Of a DNA stretch of 64,000 nucleotides, positions 49,501 to 57,573 are shown piece by piece (the first letter of the stretch is position 1; each line of letters starts with the position of its first letter). Location: NCBI RefSeq assembly GCF_014154935.1, contig NZ_JACEHH010000008.1, positions 124,001-188,000 on the forward strand, read 5' to 3'. The DNA comes from Stieleria mannarensis (GTDB taxonomy: Bacteria > Planctomycetota > Planctomycetia > Pirellulales > Pirellulaceae). Both the position numbers and the translations under genes were made by a program. Under the pieces are notes generated by a model. It was not told the DNA's origin and did no database searches. It saw only the letters and a program-made list of their open reading frames with translations.

Positions 49501-51815
49501 CGGCGGATGTTCAGATCGTTGTCGACCAGCACAATGCCGACGTCGCTTTCCTGCATGACCGTTTCCAGGTCACGCGTGGTTTCGGTCAACAACTGCAATC
49601 GCCGGCTGCTTTCGGCATTGGTCGTGTGCAATTCTTCGTTGACGCTGTGCAGTTCTTCGTTCGTGCTCTGCAGTTCCTCGTTGCTGCTGGTCAACTCCTC
49701 GTTGCTGGACTGCAGTTCTTCGTTGGTCGTTTCAACCTCTTCGATCGTCGATTGCAGGTTCTCGCGCGTGAATTCCAACTCCATTTCCAGCATCCGGATG
49801 CGTTCGGCGTTGAGTGCCAAGGCCGACGCGTCCGACGCATCCGCTTCGGCCGACGCCTGATCGCGTGACACCGCGTCGGCGGCCGGCATCGGCTGTGATT
49901 CAATGCGAGCGGTCGGTTGCCGGTGCGCCGGTGCGGCCGGGGTGAAGTTGATCAGATAGTGTGTTTCCGAATGGCGGGCGTGGTGAAAGGCGCTGATGCG
50001 GATGTCGATCCGCTGCGCCTGGACCGTGGCGTGTTCGGAGATCACCGACACCTGATCGGCCTTCAGCCGTTCGATCGCCAGGGTGACGGGAAGCCGCAAC
50101 GATTCGACCAGCAGGTCATCGACGGTGCCGGTCAAGCGGCCCGGACGGGCGGTGACGAAGGGTGACACGTCGCCAAAGATTTGCAGCGGGCGCAAGGCGT
50201 CGTCGACCAGGATCCCTGGCGGTGCGAATTGTTCCAAGATGCGATCGTAGGACGCCACCAACGCCGGTGTGGGTGCTCGTGACGAACGTGGCCGCAGCGG
50301 AATCGAAAGCTCAGTCGGCGGTCGTTTGCGGAGTTTCAGATCCAGCGGCAAGCGAGAGTCACGGTGCTTTTGAAAGATCCGCCAGTGTTTGTCCAGAATC
50401 GAAAAATCATCGACCAGATCGCCGGGCGTTTCGCTCGGACCCAGCCACAGCACGCCGCGTGGCTGGAGCGCGTGGGCGAACATGTTCAACACGCGGCGCT
50501 GGGCGTCGTCGACCAGATAGATCAACAGGTTGCGACAGGTGACCAGGTCCATCCCGGTGAACGGTGCGTCTTGCAGCACGTCGTGGCGGGCAAACACGAT
50601 CGAGCTGCGGATGTCTTTGCAGATTTCGAACCCGTCGTCGGTTCGGACCAGGTACTTTTCGCGAAACGCCTGCGGGATTTCCGCCAGCGATTCGGCCGGA
50701 TAGACGCCTCGTTGGGCGAACCGGATCGCATCGGGATGCAGGTCGGTGGCAAAGATTTTGATGCCCAGATCCAGACCCGATTTTTCACACTCGTGATGAA
50801 TCAACATCGCGACGCTGTAAGCTTCTTGGCCGGTCGCACAGCCGGCGATCCAGGAGCGGAACTCGTCCCCCACCGACTTGGCCGCAACCGCCGGGCGAAT
50901 GCAGCGGTTGGCCAGCCGTTGATAGCCGTCGGGATCGCGGAAGAAACGCGTGACCCCGATCATCAGGTCATCGGCCAGACGTGACAATTCGGCGGGATCG
51001 CTGTCCAGCCGCTGGATGTAGCGGTCCAGTTGATCGATTTTGGACAACAACATCCGCCGCGACAAACGCCGGGTGAACGTACCGATCTTGTACTGTTGGA
51101 AATCGACGCCGCAGATTCGCTCCAGGCGGCTGTAGACCGATTCGAGTTCGTTGCGTTCCAGCTCGGGCGAACAATGGGCGACGACGTCGTCGATGGAACT
51201 GCCCGCGAGGAAGGCGACCAGCGATTCGGCCAACTCGACGACCGGGGCGACCACGTGCACCGCGGAGGTCTTGATCGCGTTGAGCGGCATGCTGTTGAAT
51301 TGAGCGCTGTCTTCGTCTTGGGACAGCACCAGTCCGCCGACGCGATGCACGTCCACGATGCCTTCGCTGCCATCGCTGCCGGTGCCCGACAGGATCACAA
51401 CCGCGACCCGACGATCGTTCTGGTCGGCCAGCGATTGAAAGAATTTGTCGATCGGCAAATTCAATTCGCCGTCGCCGCCACGCTCACGTAGCTGAAACTG
51501 GCCGTCGCAAAGGACGACGTGCTTGCCCGGCGGCAGCAGGTACACCGTGTCGCCCTGGGGATCGACCGCATCGGTCAATTGCACCGTCGGCATCTTGGTG
51601 CGGCGACCGAGCAGTTCGACCATATGACTTTGGTAGTCCGGCGACAAGTGCTGGACGACTACAAAGGCCGCCCCGGTGTCGATCGGTAATTGCTCGAACA
51701 GCGTTTCCAGGGCCGTCAATCCACCGGCCGAAGCCCCCAGACCGACGATCGGAACCGACCGTTCGGTATGGTCTTGCGGAAGCTCCAATTCTTGGGGGGC
51801 CTGGCTGGATTCCAT
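46587..51815 (-). CDS. Hybrid CheB-CheR-PAS-histidine kinase-receiver protein
   Basis: 1742 aa from ATG 51815 (the frame opens earlier at 51944). Order: CheB methylesterase-like (about 18-205: VPIVGLGASAGGLTALETLF, VVVQHLSPDYQSHMVELLGRRT, SGTGSDGSEG), CheR methyltransferase (about 215-480: ERNELESVYSRLERICGV, SWIAGCATGQEAYSVAMLI, DLVTCRNLLIYL), a coiled coil (about 680-745, repeated 'NEELqSsNEEL'), about five PAS domains, HisKA with the phospho-His in NMSHEIRSPMSAILGF (about 1370), HATPase (SRVEQILVNLIGNALKFTPEG; VIDTGIGISKANL; GLGLVISKRLANLLGG), and a receiver (VLVADDSRDVRLV; phospho-Asp in CVLMDMQMPELDG about 1673; ALTAG; MAKPVDAAGL). No chemoreceptor genes nearby. Complete hybrid sensor, cytoplasmic. 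Confidence 0.93.
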   Translation of the reverse strand: MESSQAPQELELPQDHTERSVPIVGLGASAGGLTALETLFEQLPIDTGAAFVVVQHLSPDYQSHMVELLGRRTKMPTVQLTDAVDPQGDTVYLLPPGKHVVLCDGQFQLRERGGDGELNLPIDKFFQSLADQNDRRVAVVILSGTGSDGSEGIVDVHRVGGLVLSQDEDSAQFNSMPLNAIKTSAVHVVAPVVELAESLVAFLAGSSIDDVVAHCSPELERNELESVYSRLERICGVDFQQYKIGTFTRRLSRRMLLSKIDQLDRYIQRLDSDPAELSRLADDLMIGVTRFFRDPDGYQRLANRCIRPAVAAKSVGDEFRSWIAGCATGQEAYSVAMLIHHECEKSGLDLGIKIFATDLHPDAIRFAQRGVYPAESLAEIPQAFREKYLVRTDDGFEICKDIRSSIVFARHDVLQDAPFTGMDLVTCRNLLIYLVDDAQRRVLNMFAHALQPRGVLWLGPSETPGDLVDDFSILDKHWRIFQKHRDSRLPLDLKLRKRPPTELSIPLRPRSSRAPTPALVASYDRILEQFAPPGILVDDALRPLQIFGDVSPFVTARPGRLTGTVDDLLVESLRLPVTLAIERLKADQVSVISEHATVQAQRIDIRISAFHHARHSETHYLINFTPAAPAHRQPTARIESQPMPAADAVSRDQASAEADASDASALALNAERIRMLEMELEFTRENLQSTIEEVETTNEELQSSNEELTSSNEELQSTNEELHSVNEELHTTNAESSRRLQLLTETTRDLETVMQESDVGIVLVDNDLNIRRVTPAAADMLLIRRKNAEGERLVDYAHALEGVDLVDLVGQVHRDHEPVELETADRREDPILLRVAPYRQRDGVVLTMTNLRSVKETSDKLRKLTSIVQDSTDAIIGVELDLRVTSWNRGATRLFGHELDVSRNVELCDVLPQAICEVCETLVRQLVRKGEVAAKEIVTEILDKQRTLLIRVTPVLDEFERVSSAAITLYDITSMRRAEQQLRLRTRAIDAASNGILIVDAQKDDMPIVYANQGFQQLTGFAPEDVKGRNCRFLQGPETDPADVQRIRDAIKNQESCRVTLLNYRRDNAQFYNELVITPIFDAQDRLTHYVGVQSDVTDVVQANLSLKRSELEYRSTFENAAIGIAHVGLEGQWVRANEKLAQILGYSREELQSLSFQDLTHPDDLDSDLLLFMQMKRGEIPGYSMEKRYIHKDGHLVWANLTTSIRRDVDDTAECCISLIEDITERKLTEQKLAASRAIITEVIAKSQDPFISFDEHGVIQVANQAAQNFSDQESGLVDRTVHDLFGNHAEPPLLAAVDRVRQSQTAETTEYYSPRLNRWYDARVFPVDNGAAIYMTDVTGRKETEAYLEAARIAAEEASQAKSQFLTNMSHEIRSPMSAILGFADLTLRDIREGNEIDPDNLETVIRNGRFLLRIINDILDLSKVEAGKLEVRRSRFKLLPMLADINELMRHRSESSGVPLTIEFQGPIPSSLRSDRSRVEQILVNLIGNALKFTPEGSVRVVVTVDDADENVIQFRVIDTGIGISKANLHRLFQTFSQVHDRKRVGVEGTGLGLVISKRLANLLGGDITATSVEGEGSEFVLQLPVEASAERIEARSDDLKPRRAAVDQLQQINARVLVADDSRDVRLVTTRFLSRAGADVVEVVNGAEAVQAIRDAEADDNPFGCVLMDMQMPELDGREATQQIRDEGFTVPVIALTAGATNDEINDALSAGCTEFMAKPVDAAGLIRRVAELTRRPR

Positions 51816-52129
51816 CTGGCGGCTTGATCGAGGTCGCAACCGAGTCCCTACGTCGTGACCAACATCCAACGGAAACCGGATGTGGGGGGCTCTGCAGCGG
51901 AGAAAAAGTGTCGGGCATCTGAACGAACACGACACAGCCGCCATCGGTATGCGTGCCCGTTCCTGAGAGGCAATGAATGCTGCGACCTTGCAGACGCTGG
52001 ATTTTATGGCGATCGACCATGCCTGTCAATTTGACCGGCCGCGTCGACGCGTGCCTAACGCCGATAGGATCTGGATCGACACGCACCTCATCATTCTGCC
52101 CCGGATCATTCTGCCGTCCTTCCCCTGAT
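51816..52129. other. Intergenic region with element H copy 2
   Basis: TCATTCTGCCCCGGATCATT then CTGCC at 52091-52115, close to the copy at 11998. Beyond this, repeated CCTGACAGGGGAC near 52138-52162 already lies in the 3' end of the next gene. Nothing else recognised. Confidence 0.6.
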
Positions 52130-54067
52130 TCACACCGACCTGACAGGGGACGACCTGACAGGGGACGGAGGCGGGGTTGCCTCGCCGGGTTCAAAGTCGA
52201 TCATCGACTTCGGCGGCAGCGCGACACGCAAGGCGTTCAGTACGGCGGCGACATCGATGATTTCCTGGCAGATCGCGCCGGCGACCGGGGTCAGGTACCC
52301 CGCCGCGGCCAACATCATCCCGACGATGCTGAGTGCCATCCCGCCGATCGCACTCTGCAAGGCGATTCGCCGCATCCGCCGGCTGATGTGCAGAAATTCG
52401 TCGATCTTTTGCAGCGAGCTATCCAGCACCACCACGTCGGCCGCTTCGGTGGTGACGTCGCTGTTTTGGCCGAACGCGATGCCCACCGTGGCGGCCATCA
52501 ACGCCGGGGCGTCGTTGATTCCGTCGCCGACAAAAATCGAATTCGCCTTGGCCGTTTCCGCATTGACGATCTCCAGTTTCTGTTCGGGACTTTGGCTGAA
52601 AGAGACGTCTTCAATGCCGACTTGTTCGGCCAGGTAGCGGACTTCCGATTCACGATCGCCGGACACCATCATGGTCTGACGGATCGCATGCCGGGGCCCC
52701 AGGTGTTTAATGAACGAGGCCCCGTCGCGGCGCGGGGTATCGCGAAATCGATATGTCGCCACGTAGTCGCCGTCGATCAGGATCACACATTCCAGTCCCC
52801 CGGCCTGTGCTGGCAACTGCGACGCCAATTCGGGTTGCTGGGCGAGCAGTTTCTTGCGGTTGGTGACTTCGACACTTCGATTCGCGACGATGCCACGCAA
52901 TCCCTTGCCCGGCGGTTCGCTGATTTCCGAAACGCTTTGCACCGGGCAACCGGCATCGCCGGCCGCGGTCACGATCGCCAGGGCCAACGGGTGCTTGGAA
53001 AAGCGTTCCAACGAACCGACGACGCCCAAAATCTCCCGGTCGCGTGACGGGTCGGCACACACCCGATCGACCAATTTCGGTTCGCCGTAGGTCAGCGTGC
53101 CGGTTTTGTCAAAGATCAACGTCCGGCAGGTGTCGGCCATTTCCAGTGACGAGGGGTCGCGCACGATGATCGCACGCCGCGCGGCCAACGAAATCGATCC
53201 GATGATCGCCACCGGAATCGCGATCAGCAATGGGCACGGCGTGGCGACCACCATCACCGCCAAGAAACGCACCGGATTGCCGGTGGCAACCCATGCCGCC
53301 AACCCGATCGCCACGGCCAGCGGGGTGTACCAGGCTCCCAATTTGTCGGCCAGACGCCGCATCTTGGGCTTTTGCGTTTCGGACGCCTCCATCACCTCCA
53401 TGATCTTGGCATAACGCGAATCGACGGCCAACTTGTCGGCCCGGATGATCAGCGCCGACTCGCCGTTGATCGCCCCCGACAACACCGACGAACCCGGCGT
53501 TTTGGACATCATGTACGGTTCACCGGTCAAGTACGACTCGTCCATCACGCCGTGCCCTTCGATCACCGTCCCGTCGATCGGACAGATCTCGTGGGGAAAC
53601 ACCGCGACGATGTCGTCAACCGCCAATTCGTTCAGATCGATGTCTTCGATCTCCGAGCCCTGTTTGCGGTGGGCGACCGAGGGCATTCGTTTGCTCAGGG
53701 CGCGCAAGACCGACGAGGCATTCCGCACCGCATACGCCTCCAATGCCTCCCCGCCGGAAAGCATCAGCACGACCAGCGAGCCCGCCAGGTACTCTTGCAA
53801 CAGCACCGAGGTGACGATCGAGATCCCGGCTAACAGGTCCGAACCGAACTCCCCACGAAACAACTTTTTCAACAGATCCCAGACCAGCGGGATGCCGCCC
53901 AAGACCAGCACGGCCAACAGCGGCGCGTCGACCATCGCCGGCGAACGGCCCATCGCGAAACGCAGCACCAGATGCAACGCGATCATGATAATCGCAAAAA
54001 TCGCGATCAACGTTTCGAGCGACTTCCACGTCGGCGTCGCCTGCTTCGCGTTCGTCTCAGATGCCAC
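52130..54067 (-). CDS. P1B-type metal-transporting ATPase with TPC motif
   Basis: 645 aa from GTG 54067, with AAGGAAA just upstream; the open frame to 54241 adds a low-confidence leader. No N-terminal metal-binding (HMA) domain is seen. Membrane segments (LETLIAIFAIIMIALHLVLRF; PLLAVLVLGGIPLVWDL), actuator SYLTGEPYM, then VVATPCPLLIAIPVAI: the ion-binding motif is TPC, not the usual CPC/SPC. Phosphorylated Asp in FDKTGTLTYGEP, FSKHPLALAIV (HP motif), MMVSGDRESEV and FVGDGINDAPALMAA. P1B pumps export heavy metals at ATP cost. The TPC form and missing HMA make the substrate hard to predict. The C-terminus ends in tandem 'PVRS' repeats made by the local direct repeat. Confidence 0.88.
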   Translation of the reverse strand: MASETNAKQATPTWKSLETLIAIFAIIMIALHLVLRFAMGRSPAMVDAPLLAVLVLGGIPLVWDLLKKLFRGEFGSDLLAGISIVTSVLLQEYLAGSLVVLMLSGGEALEAYAVRNASSVLRALSKRMPSVAHRKQGSEIEDIDLNELAVDDIVAVFPHEICPIDGTVIEGHGVMDESYLTGEPYMMSKTPGSSVLSGAINGESALIIRADKLAVDSRYAKIMEVMEASETQKPKMRRLADKLGAWYTPLAVAIGLAAWVATGNPVRFLAVMVVATPCPLLIAIPVAIIGSISLAARRAIIVRDPSSLEMADTCRTLIFDKTGTLTYGEPKLVDRVCADPSRDREILGVVGSLERFSKHPLALAIVTAAGDAGCPVQSVSEISEPPGKGLRGIVANRSVEVTNRKKLLAQQPELASQLPAQAGGLECVILIDGDYVATYRFRDTPRRDGASFIKHLGPRHAIRQTMMVSGDRESEVRYLAEQVGIEDVSFSQSPEQKLEIVNAETAKANSIFVGDGINDAPALMAATVGIAFGQNSDVTTEAADVVVLDSSLQKIDEFLHISRRMRRIALQSAIGGMALSIVGMMLAAAGYLTPVAGAICQEIIDVAAVLNALRVALPPKSMIDFEPGEATPPPSPVRSSPVRSV

Positions 54068-54216
54068 GACATTTCCTTGGGGTGCGACGTGAGTGCCCAA
54101 AACAACTTCAACCGGAGCAACTGGCATACCAAGGGAGCCAACTTTCGGCCGAACCATGAAAACAGTTCCCCGGAGAACGCTGCCCCTTCCGGGCCGTCGC
54201 GCGATTTGTCCCCTCT

Positions 54217-55317
54217 TCAGCTCAGCCAACCTTTGCGCCAAAAAAACAGCACCAACGTCGTCGCCGTCGCGGCCATCAGGGCCAACGCGAACGGGTAGCC
54301 GAAGGTCCAGTTCAGTTCGGGCATATTCCAGGTCGATACCGCCGAGTTGAAGTTCATCCCGTACAATCCGGCGATAAACCCCAGTGGCATAAACAGGGTG
54401 GCGATGATGGTCAGAAACTTCATCACCTGATTCATCCGGTTGCTGACCACCGTCAGATAAAAGTCGCGTAAATCGGAACAGAGTTCGCGATCGGTTTCAA
54501 TCACATCCATGATTTGAATGATGTGATCGTAGCAATCACGTAAGTACAAATCCGTTTCATCGGAGATCAAATCACCAGAATCACGAATCAACGCGTTGAT
54601 CGCGTCACGCAGCGGCCATATGGCTCGGCGAACGGAAAGCAAATCGGTGCGCACTTGATGCACTTGGCTGATCAGATTTCGCTCGGCACCGGCGGAAATC
54701 AAACTGTCCAATCGATCCAGGTTTTCTCCATGTTTTTCAAGCGCGGGAAAGTAGTCGTCGATCACCGCGTCCAGGAGTGCGTAGAGCAGATAGTCCGCTC
54801 CGTAGGTCCGGATCTTGCCTTTGCCTGCGAGGATCCGCTGGTGCACCGCGTCAAGACACACGGCGTCACGCTCGCGAAAGGAAACGACAAAATCGCGTCC
54901 CATAAACATCGCCACTTGCACGCTGCCATCAGTATGGCCGTGCGGCAGGGCACGGGCGATCATAAACAGATGGTCGCCGTACAGTTCGACTTTGGGCCGC
55001 TGGTGGACGTTGACCACATCCTCCAGGGCCAGATGGTGCAGCCCAAACAGCTCACCCACCCGCATCACCACGTCCGCGTCTCCGAGACCATTGACGTCGA
55101 CCCAAGTTACCGCGGCCCCCTTGATCTGCGCAGTGATGGTCTCCAAGTCACCCACCTCTCGGTCCGAGCAATCGTTCGAACCGTACGTGACCAGCCGCAT
55201 CAGGGGCGGGGGCGCATCGGGATGGGGCACCACCGCCCCCGGCGGAGTGCCCGGACGCGTCTGACGCCGAAAACGCTTCCTGGACCGTTTCGCAGTGTGA
55301 GAGTGACGGGTTGCCAT
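54217..55317 (-). CDS. corA: CorA-type magnesium/cobalt transporter
   Basis: 366 aa. A basic N-terminal tail, then the CorA soluble funnel: WVDVNGLGDADVVMRVGELFGLHHLALEDV, VHQRPKVELYGDHLFMIARAL, DFVVSFRERDAVCLDAVHQRI, RLDSLISAGAERNLISQVHQ. Two C-terminal membrane helices with the GMN signature: FMPLGFIAGLYGMNFN, then PFALALMAATATTLVLFFW. CorA pentamers conduct Mg2+ (Co2+, Ni2+) into the cell, gated by cytoplasmic Mg2+. It ends 150 bp from the P1B ATPase; both concern metals but no regulation is visible. Confidence 0.95.
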   Translation of the reverse strand: MATRHSHTAKRSRKRFRRQTRPGTPPGAVVPHPDAPPPLMRLVTYGSNDCSDREVGDLETITAQIKGAAVTWVDVNGLGDADVVMRVGELFGLHHLALEDVVNVHQRPKVELYGDHLFMIARALPHGHTDGSVQVAMFMGRDFVVSFRERDAVCLDAVHQRILAGKGKIRTYGADYLLYALLDAVIDDYFPALEKHGENLDRLDSLISAGAERNLISQVHQVRTDLLSVRRAIWPLRDAINALIRDSGDLISDETDLYLRDCYDHIIQIMDVIETDRELCSDLRDFYLTVVSNRMNQVMKFLTIIATLFMPLGFIAGLYGMNFNSAVSTWNMPELNWTFGYPFALALMAATATTLVLFFWRKGWLS

Positions 55318-55341
55318 GATCGGGCTTGTTTGTGAAGGATG

Positions 55342-57573
55342 TCAGGCGCCGAGCCGTTTTTGGAATCGTAACACGCTGAGGATCAACACGATCGCGCCGC
55401 AAATCGTCAATCCGGCCACCCAGGGGACCAGATCGATAAAGTCGGCACCGCGAAGGACAACGCCGCGGAGGATTTCGATGTAGTACGTCGCCGGGATCGC
55501 GAAGGTGACCAAGTAGATCGGCAGCGGCATTTCGCTGCGCGGGAACACGAATCCGGAAAGCAACACCGACGGCAACATGATCACAAAGGCAAACTGAACC
55601 GCTTCCAGTTGCGTCTTGGCCAGTGTGGAAACGAGCAACCCCAGCCCCAGCGAGCACACCATGAACAACATCGACAACGCCAATAACAAGGGGATGCTGC
55701 CGCGGATGTCGACCCCGAACACTTCGATCATGACGGCCAGCACCGTCAACAAGGCGACAAACCCGACCAGGGCATAGGGCAACAGTTTACCCAACAGCAG
55801 CCCGGTTCGGCCGACCGGCGTGACGAACAATTGTTCCAATGTTCCCAACTCCCGCTCGCGAACGACGGCGAACGAGGTCAGAAACAGCGTCACCAACTGC
55901 AGGATGATGCCTACCAAGCCGGGGACGAAGAAATGGGAACTCTCCAAATCGGGGTTGTACAGCATCCGAGTCCGCACATCGATCGGCAGCACACCCCGTC
56001 CCGAGGCATCCCGGGCCGGAGCGATTTGCAGGGCCTCGCCTTTGGTCTTCGCCATCTGGATCGACAGATTCAACCCCAACAACTTTACTGTACTTTGCGC
56101 CGTCGTCGCCACTTGAGAATCACTGCCGTCGATCAAGACTTGCAGACTCGCTTGTTCGCCTCGCAGGATCTGGTCCACGTAGTCCGGCGGGATTCGCACT
56201 CCGACTTTGGCCCGCCCCGATGACATCGCGCGCTGAAACGCAACTTCGCTTTGCACGTGTCCGACCAATTGAAAACGTCGGGTGTTGACCAGCGCATCGA
56301 CAAGCTCACGAGACTCCTGGCGACCATCCATATTAAACACCACCGTGGGGATGTTCTCGATCTGTGTGTCAATCGCGTAGCCGAAAATGATCGTCTGCAT
56401 CACCGGAACGACCAACATGAAAAACAGCGTCGTCGGTTGACGGCGGATGTGAACGAACTCCTTGATCAACACGGCTGCCAGACCGGTCCACGTGCTGTGT
56501 TTTCCTGGACGCGTAAGGCGTGTTTCCGGCATGGGCGGAGCGCCGGAAGATTCCTCGGCCGATTCATCGCGGGGTAACGATTCCTGTTCCGATGACTCAC
56601 TTTCAACGCGGTCCTCTCGGTCCGGATCGACGCGGCCGACTTTTTGTGCGTTGCTGGTCAGCGTCACAAAGACGTCTTCTAAACTGGCGGGAACCTGCCG
56701 CGCTTCGGCCGACGCGGTGATGCCCAGTTGCCGCAACACGTCCTCGGGTTCGCGCGTCTGCTGCAGCAGCAAGTGGATCGTTTCGCCGAACAAGGTCGCG
56801 TCGCGGACCTCCGGAAGCCGGCGCAGCGCCGCAAGGTGCTGCGCCGGCGAGGGCACTCGCAACTCATAGCGACGCGAATCGGCTGGGTTGACCTCCGGAA
56901 GTTGCTTTAATTGTTCGGGTTTTCCCAGCACCAATAATTCGGACTGAAAGATGTACCCCACATCCGTGCATCGTTCGGCTTCGTCCATGTAGTGTGTCGT
57001 GACCAGCAGCGTGACGCCTTGGCCTGACAATTCGAACAACAGGTCCCACAGGTGCCGCCTGGCCACCGGATCAATGCCGGCGGTGGGTTCGTCCAAGAAC
57101 AACACGTCGGGCTGGTGAATCAAAGAACAGGCTAGCGCCAAACGCTGTTTCCAGCCGCCGGAAAGCGTGGCGGCGGGTTGCGGCAATCGGTCCGACAGCC
57201 CTGTCAAATCGAGCACGGCCCCGCGACGCTCGACCAGTTGTCGCCGATCGAGCCCATAGATGCGAGCGTAGAAGTCGAGGTTCTCTTGAACAGACAAATC
57301 GCCATAAAGACTGAACTGCTGCGACATATATCCGACCCGCGGCTTGATTTGTTCCGCGTCGCTTCGTACGTCCAACCCCAGCACACTCGCATCGCCGCTG
57401 CTCGGCGGCAGAATGCCCAACAACATGCGAATGATGGTCGATTTGCCACTGCCGTTGGGGCCGAGCAGCCCAAAGATCGATCCTTGGTGAACTTGGAAAC
57501 TGACATCGCGAACGGCCACCAACGGGCCGAACGAACGCGACAGCGATCGCACGTCAATGATCGGCCCGGTCAT
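55342..57573 (-). CDS. ABC transporter, ATPase fused to ABC-2 permease (RbbA/YhhJ-like)
   Basis: 743 aa. N-terminal ATPase (about 5-310): Walker A GPNGSGKS at 38-45, signature ATLSGGWKQRLALA, Walker B PDVLFLDEPTAGIDP, switch His TTHYMDEA. A Glu/Ser-rich linker (about 312-350) leads to an ABC-2 permease (about 365-743): FVHIRRQPTTLFFMLVVPVMQTIIFGYAI, the large periplasmic loop, then FFVPGLVGIILQLVTLFLTSFAVVRERELGTLEQLFVTPVGR and helices to the end. This is the YhhJ/DrrB-type half with the ATPase as one chain. Its ATG overlaps the TGA of the HlyD gene (ATGA). Together they form a drug or toxic-compound exporter; the outer membrane channel is not nearby. Confidence 0.92.
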   Translation of the reverse strand: MTGPIIDVRSLSRSFGPLVAVRDVSFQVHQGSIFGLLGPNGSGKSTIIRMLLGILPPSSGDASVLGLDVRSDAEQIKPRVGYMSQQFSLYGDLSVQENLDFYARIYGLDRRQLVERRGAVLDLTGLSDRLPQPAATLSGGWKQRLALACSLIHQPDVLFLDEPTAGIDPVARRHLWDLLFELSGQGVTLLVTTHYMDEAERCTDVGYIFQSELLVLGKPEQLKQLPEVNPADSRRYELRVPSPAQHLAALRRLPEVRDATLFGETIHLLLQQTREPEDVLRQLGITASAEARQVPASLEDVFVTLTSNAQKVGRVDPDREDRVESESSEQESLPRDESAEESSGAPPMPETRLTRPGKHSTWTGLAAVLIKEFVHIRRQPTTLFFMLVVPVMQTIIFGYAIDTQIENIPTVVFNMDGRQESRELVDALVNTRRFQLVGHVQSEVAFQRAMSSGRAKVGVRIPPDYVDQILRGEQASLQVLIDGSDSQVATTAQSTVKLLGLNLSIQMAKTKGEALQIAPARDASGRGVLPIDVRTRMLYNPDLESSHFFVPGLVGIILQLVTLFLTSFAVVRERELGTLEQLFVTPVGRTGLLLGKLLPYALVGFVALLTVLAVMIEVFGVDIRGSIPLLLALSMLFMVCSLGLGLLVSTLAKTQLEAVQFAFVIMLPSVLLSGFVFPRSEMPLPIYLVTFAIPATYYIEILRGVVLRGADFIDLVPWVAGLTICGAIVLILSVLRFQKRLGA

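Noticed and set aside
51977-53047. 356-aa + strand ORF opposite the P1B ATPase
   Set aside because: Starts in a repeat and runs antisense to an ATPase with intact motifs.
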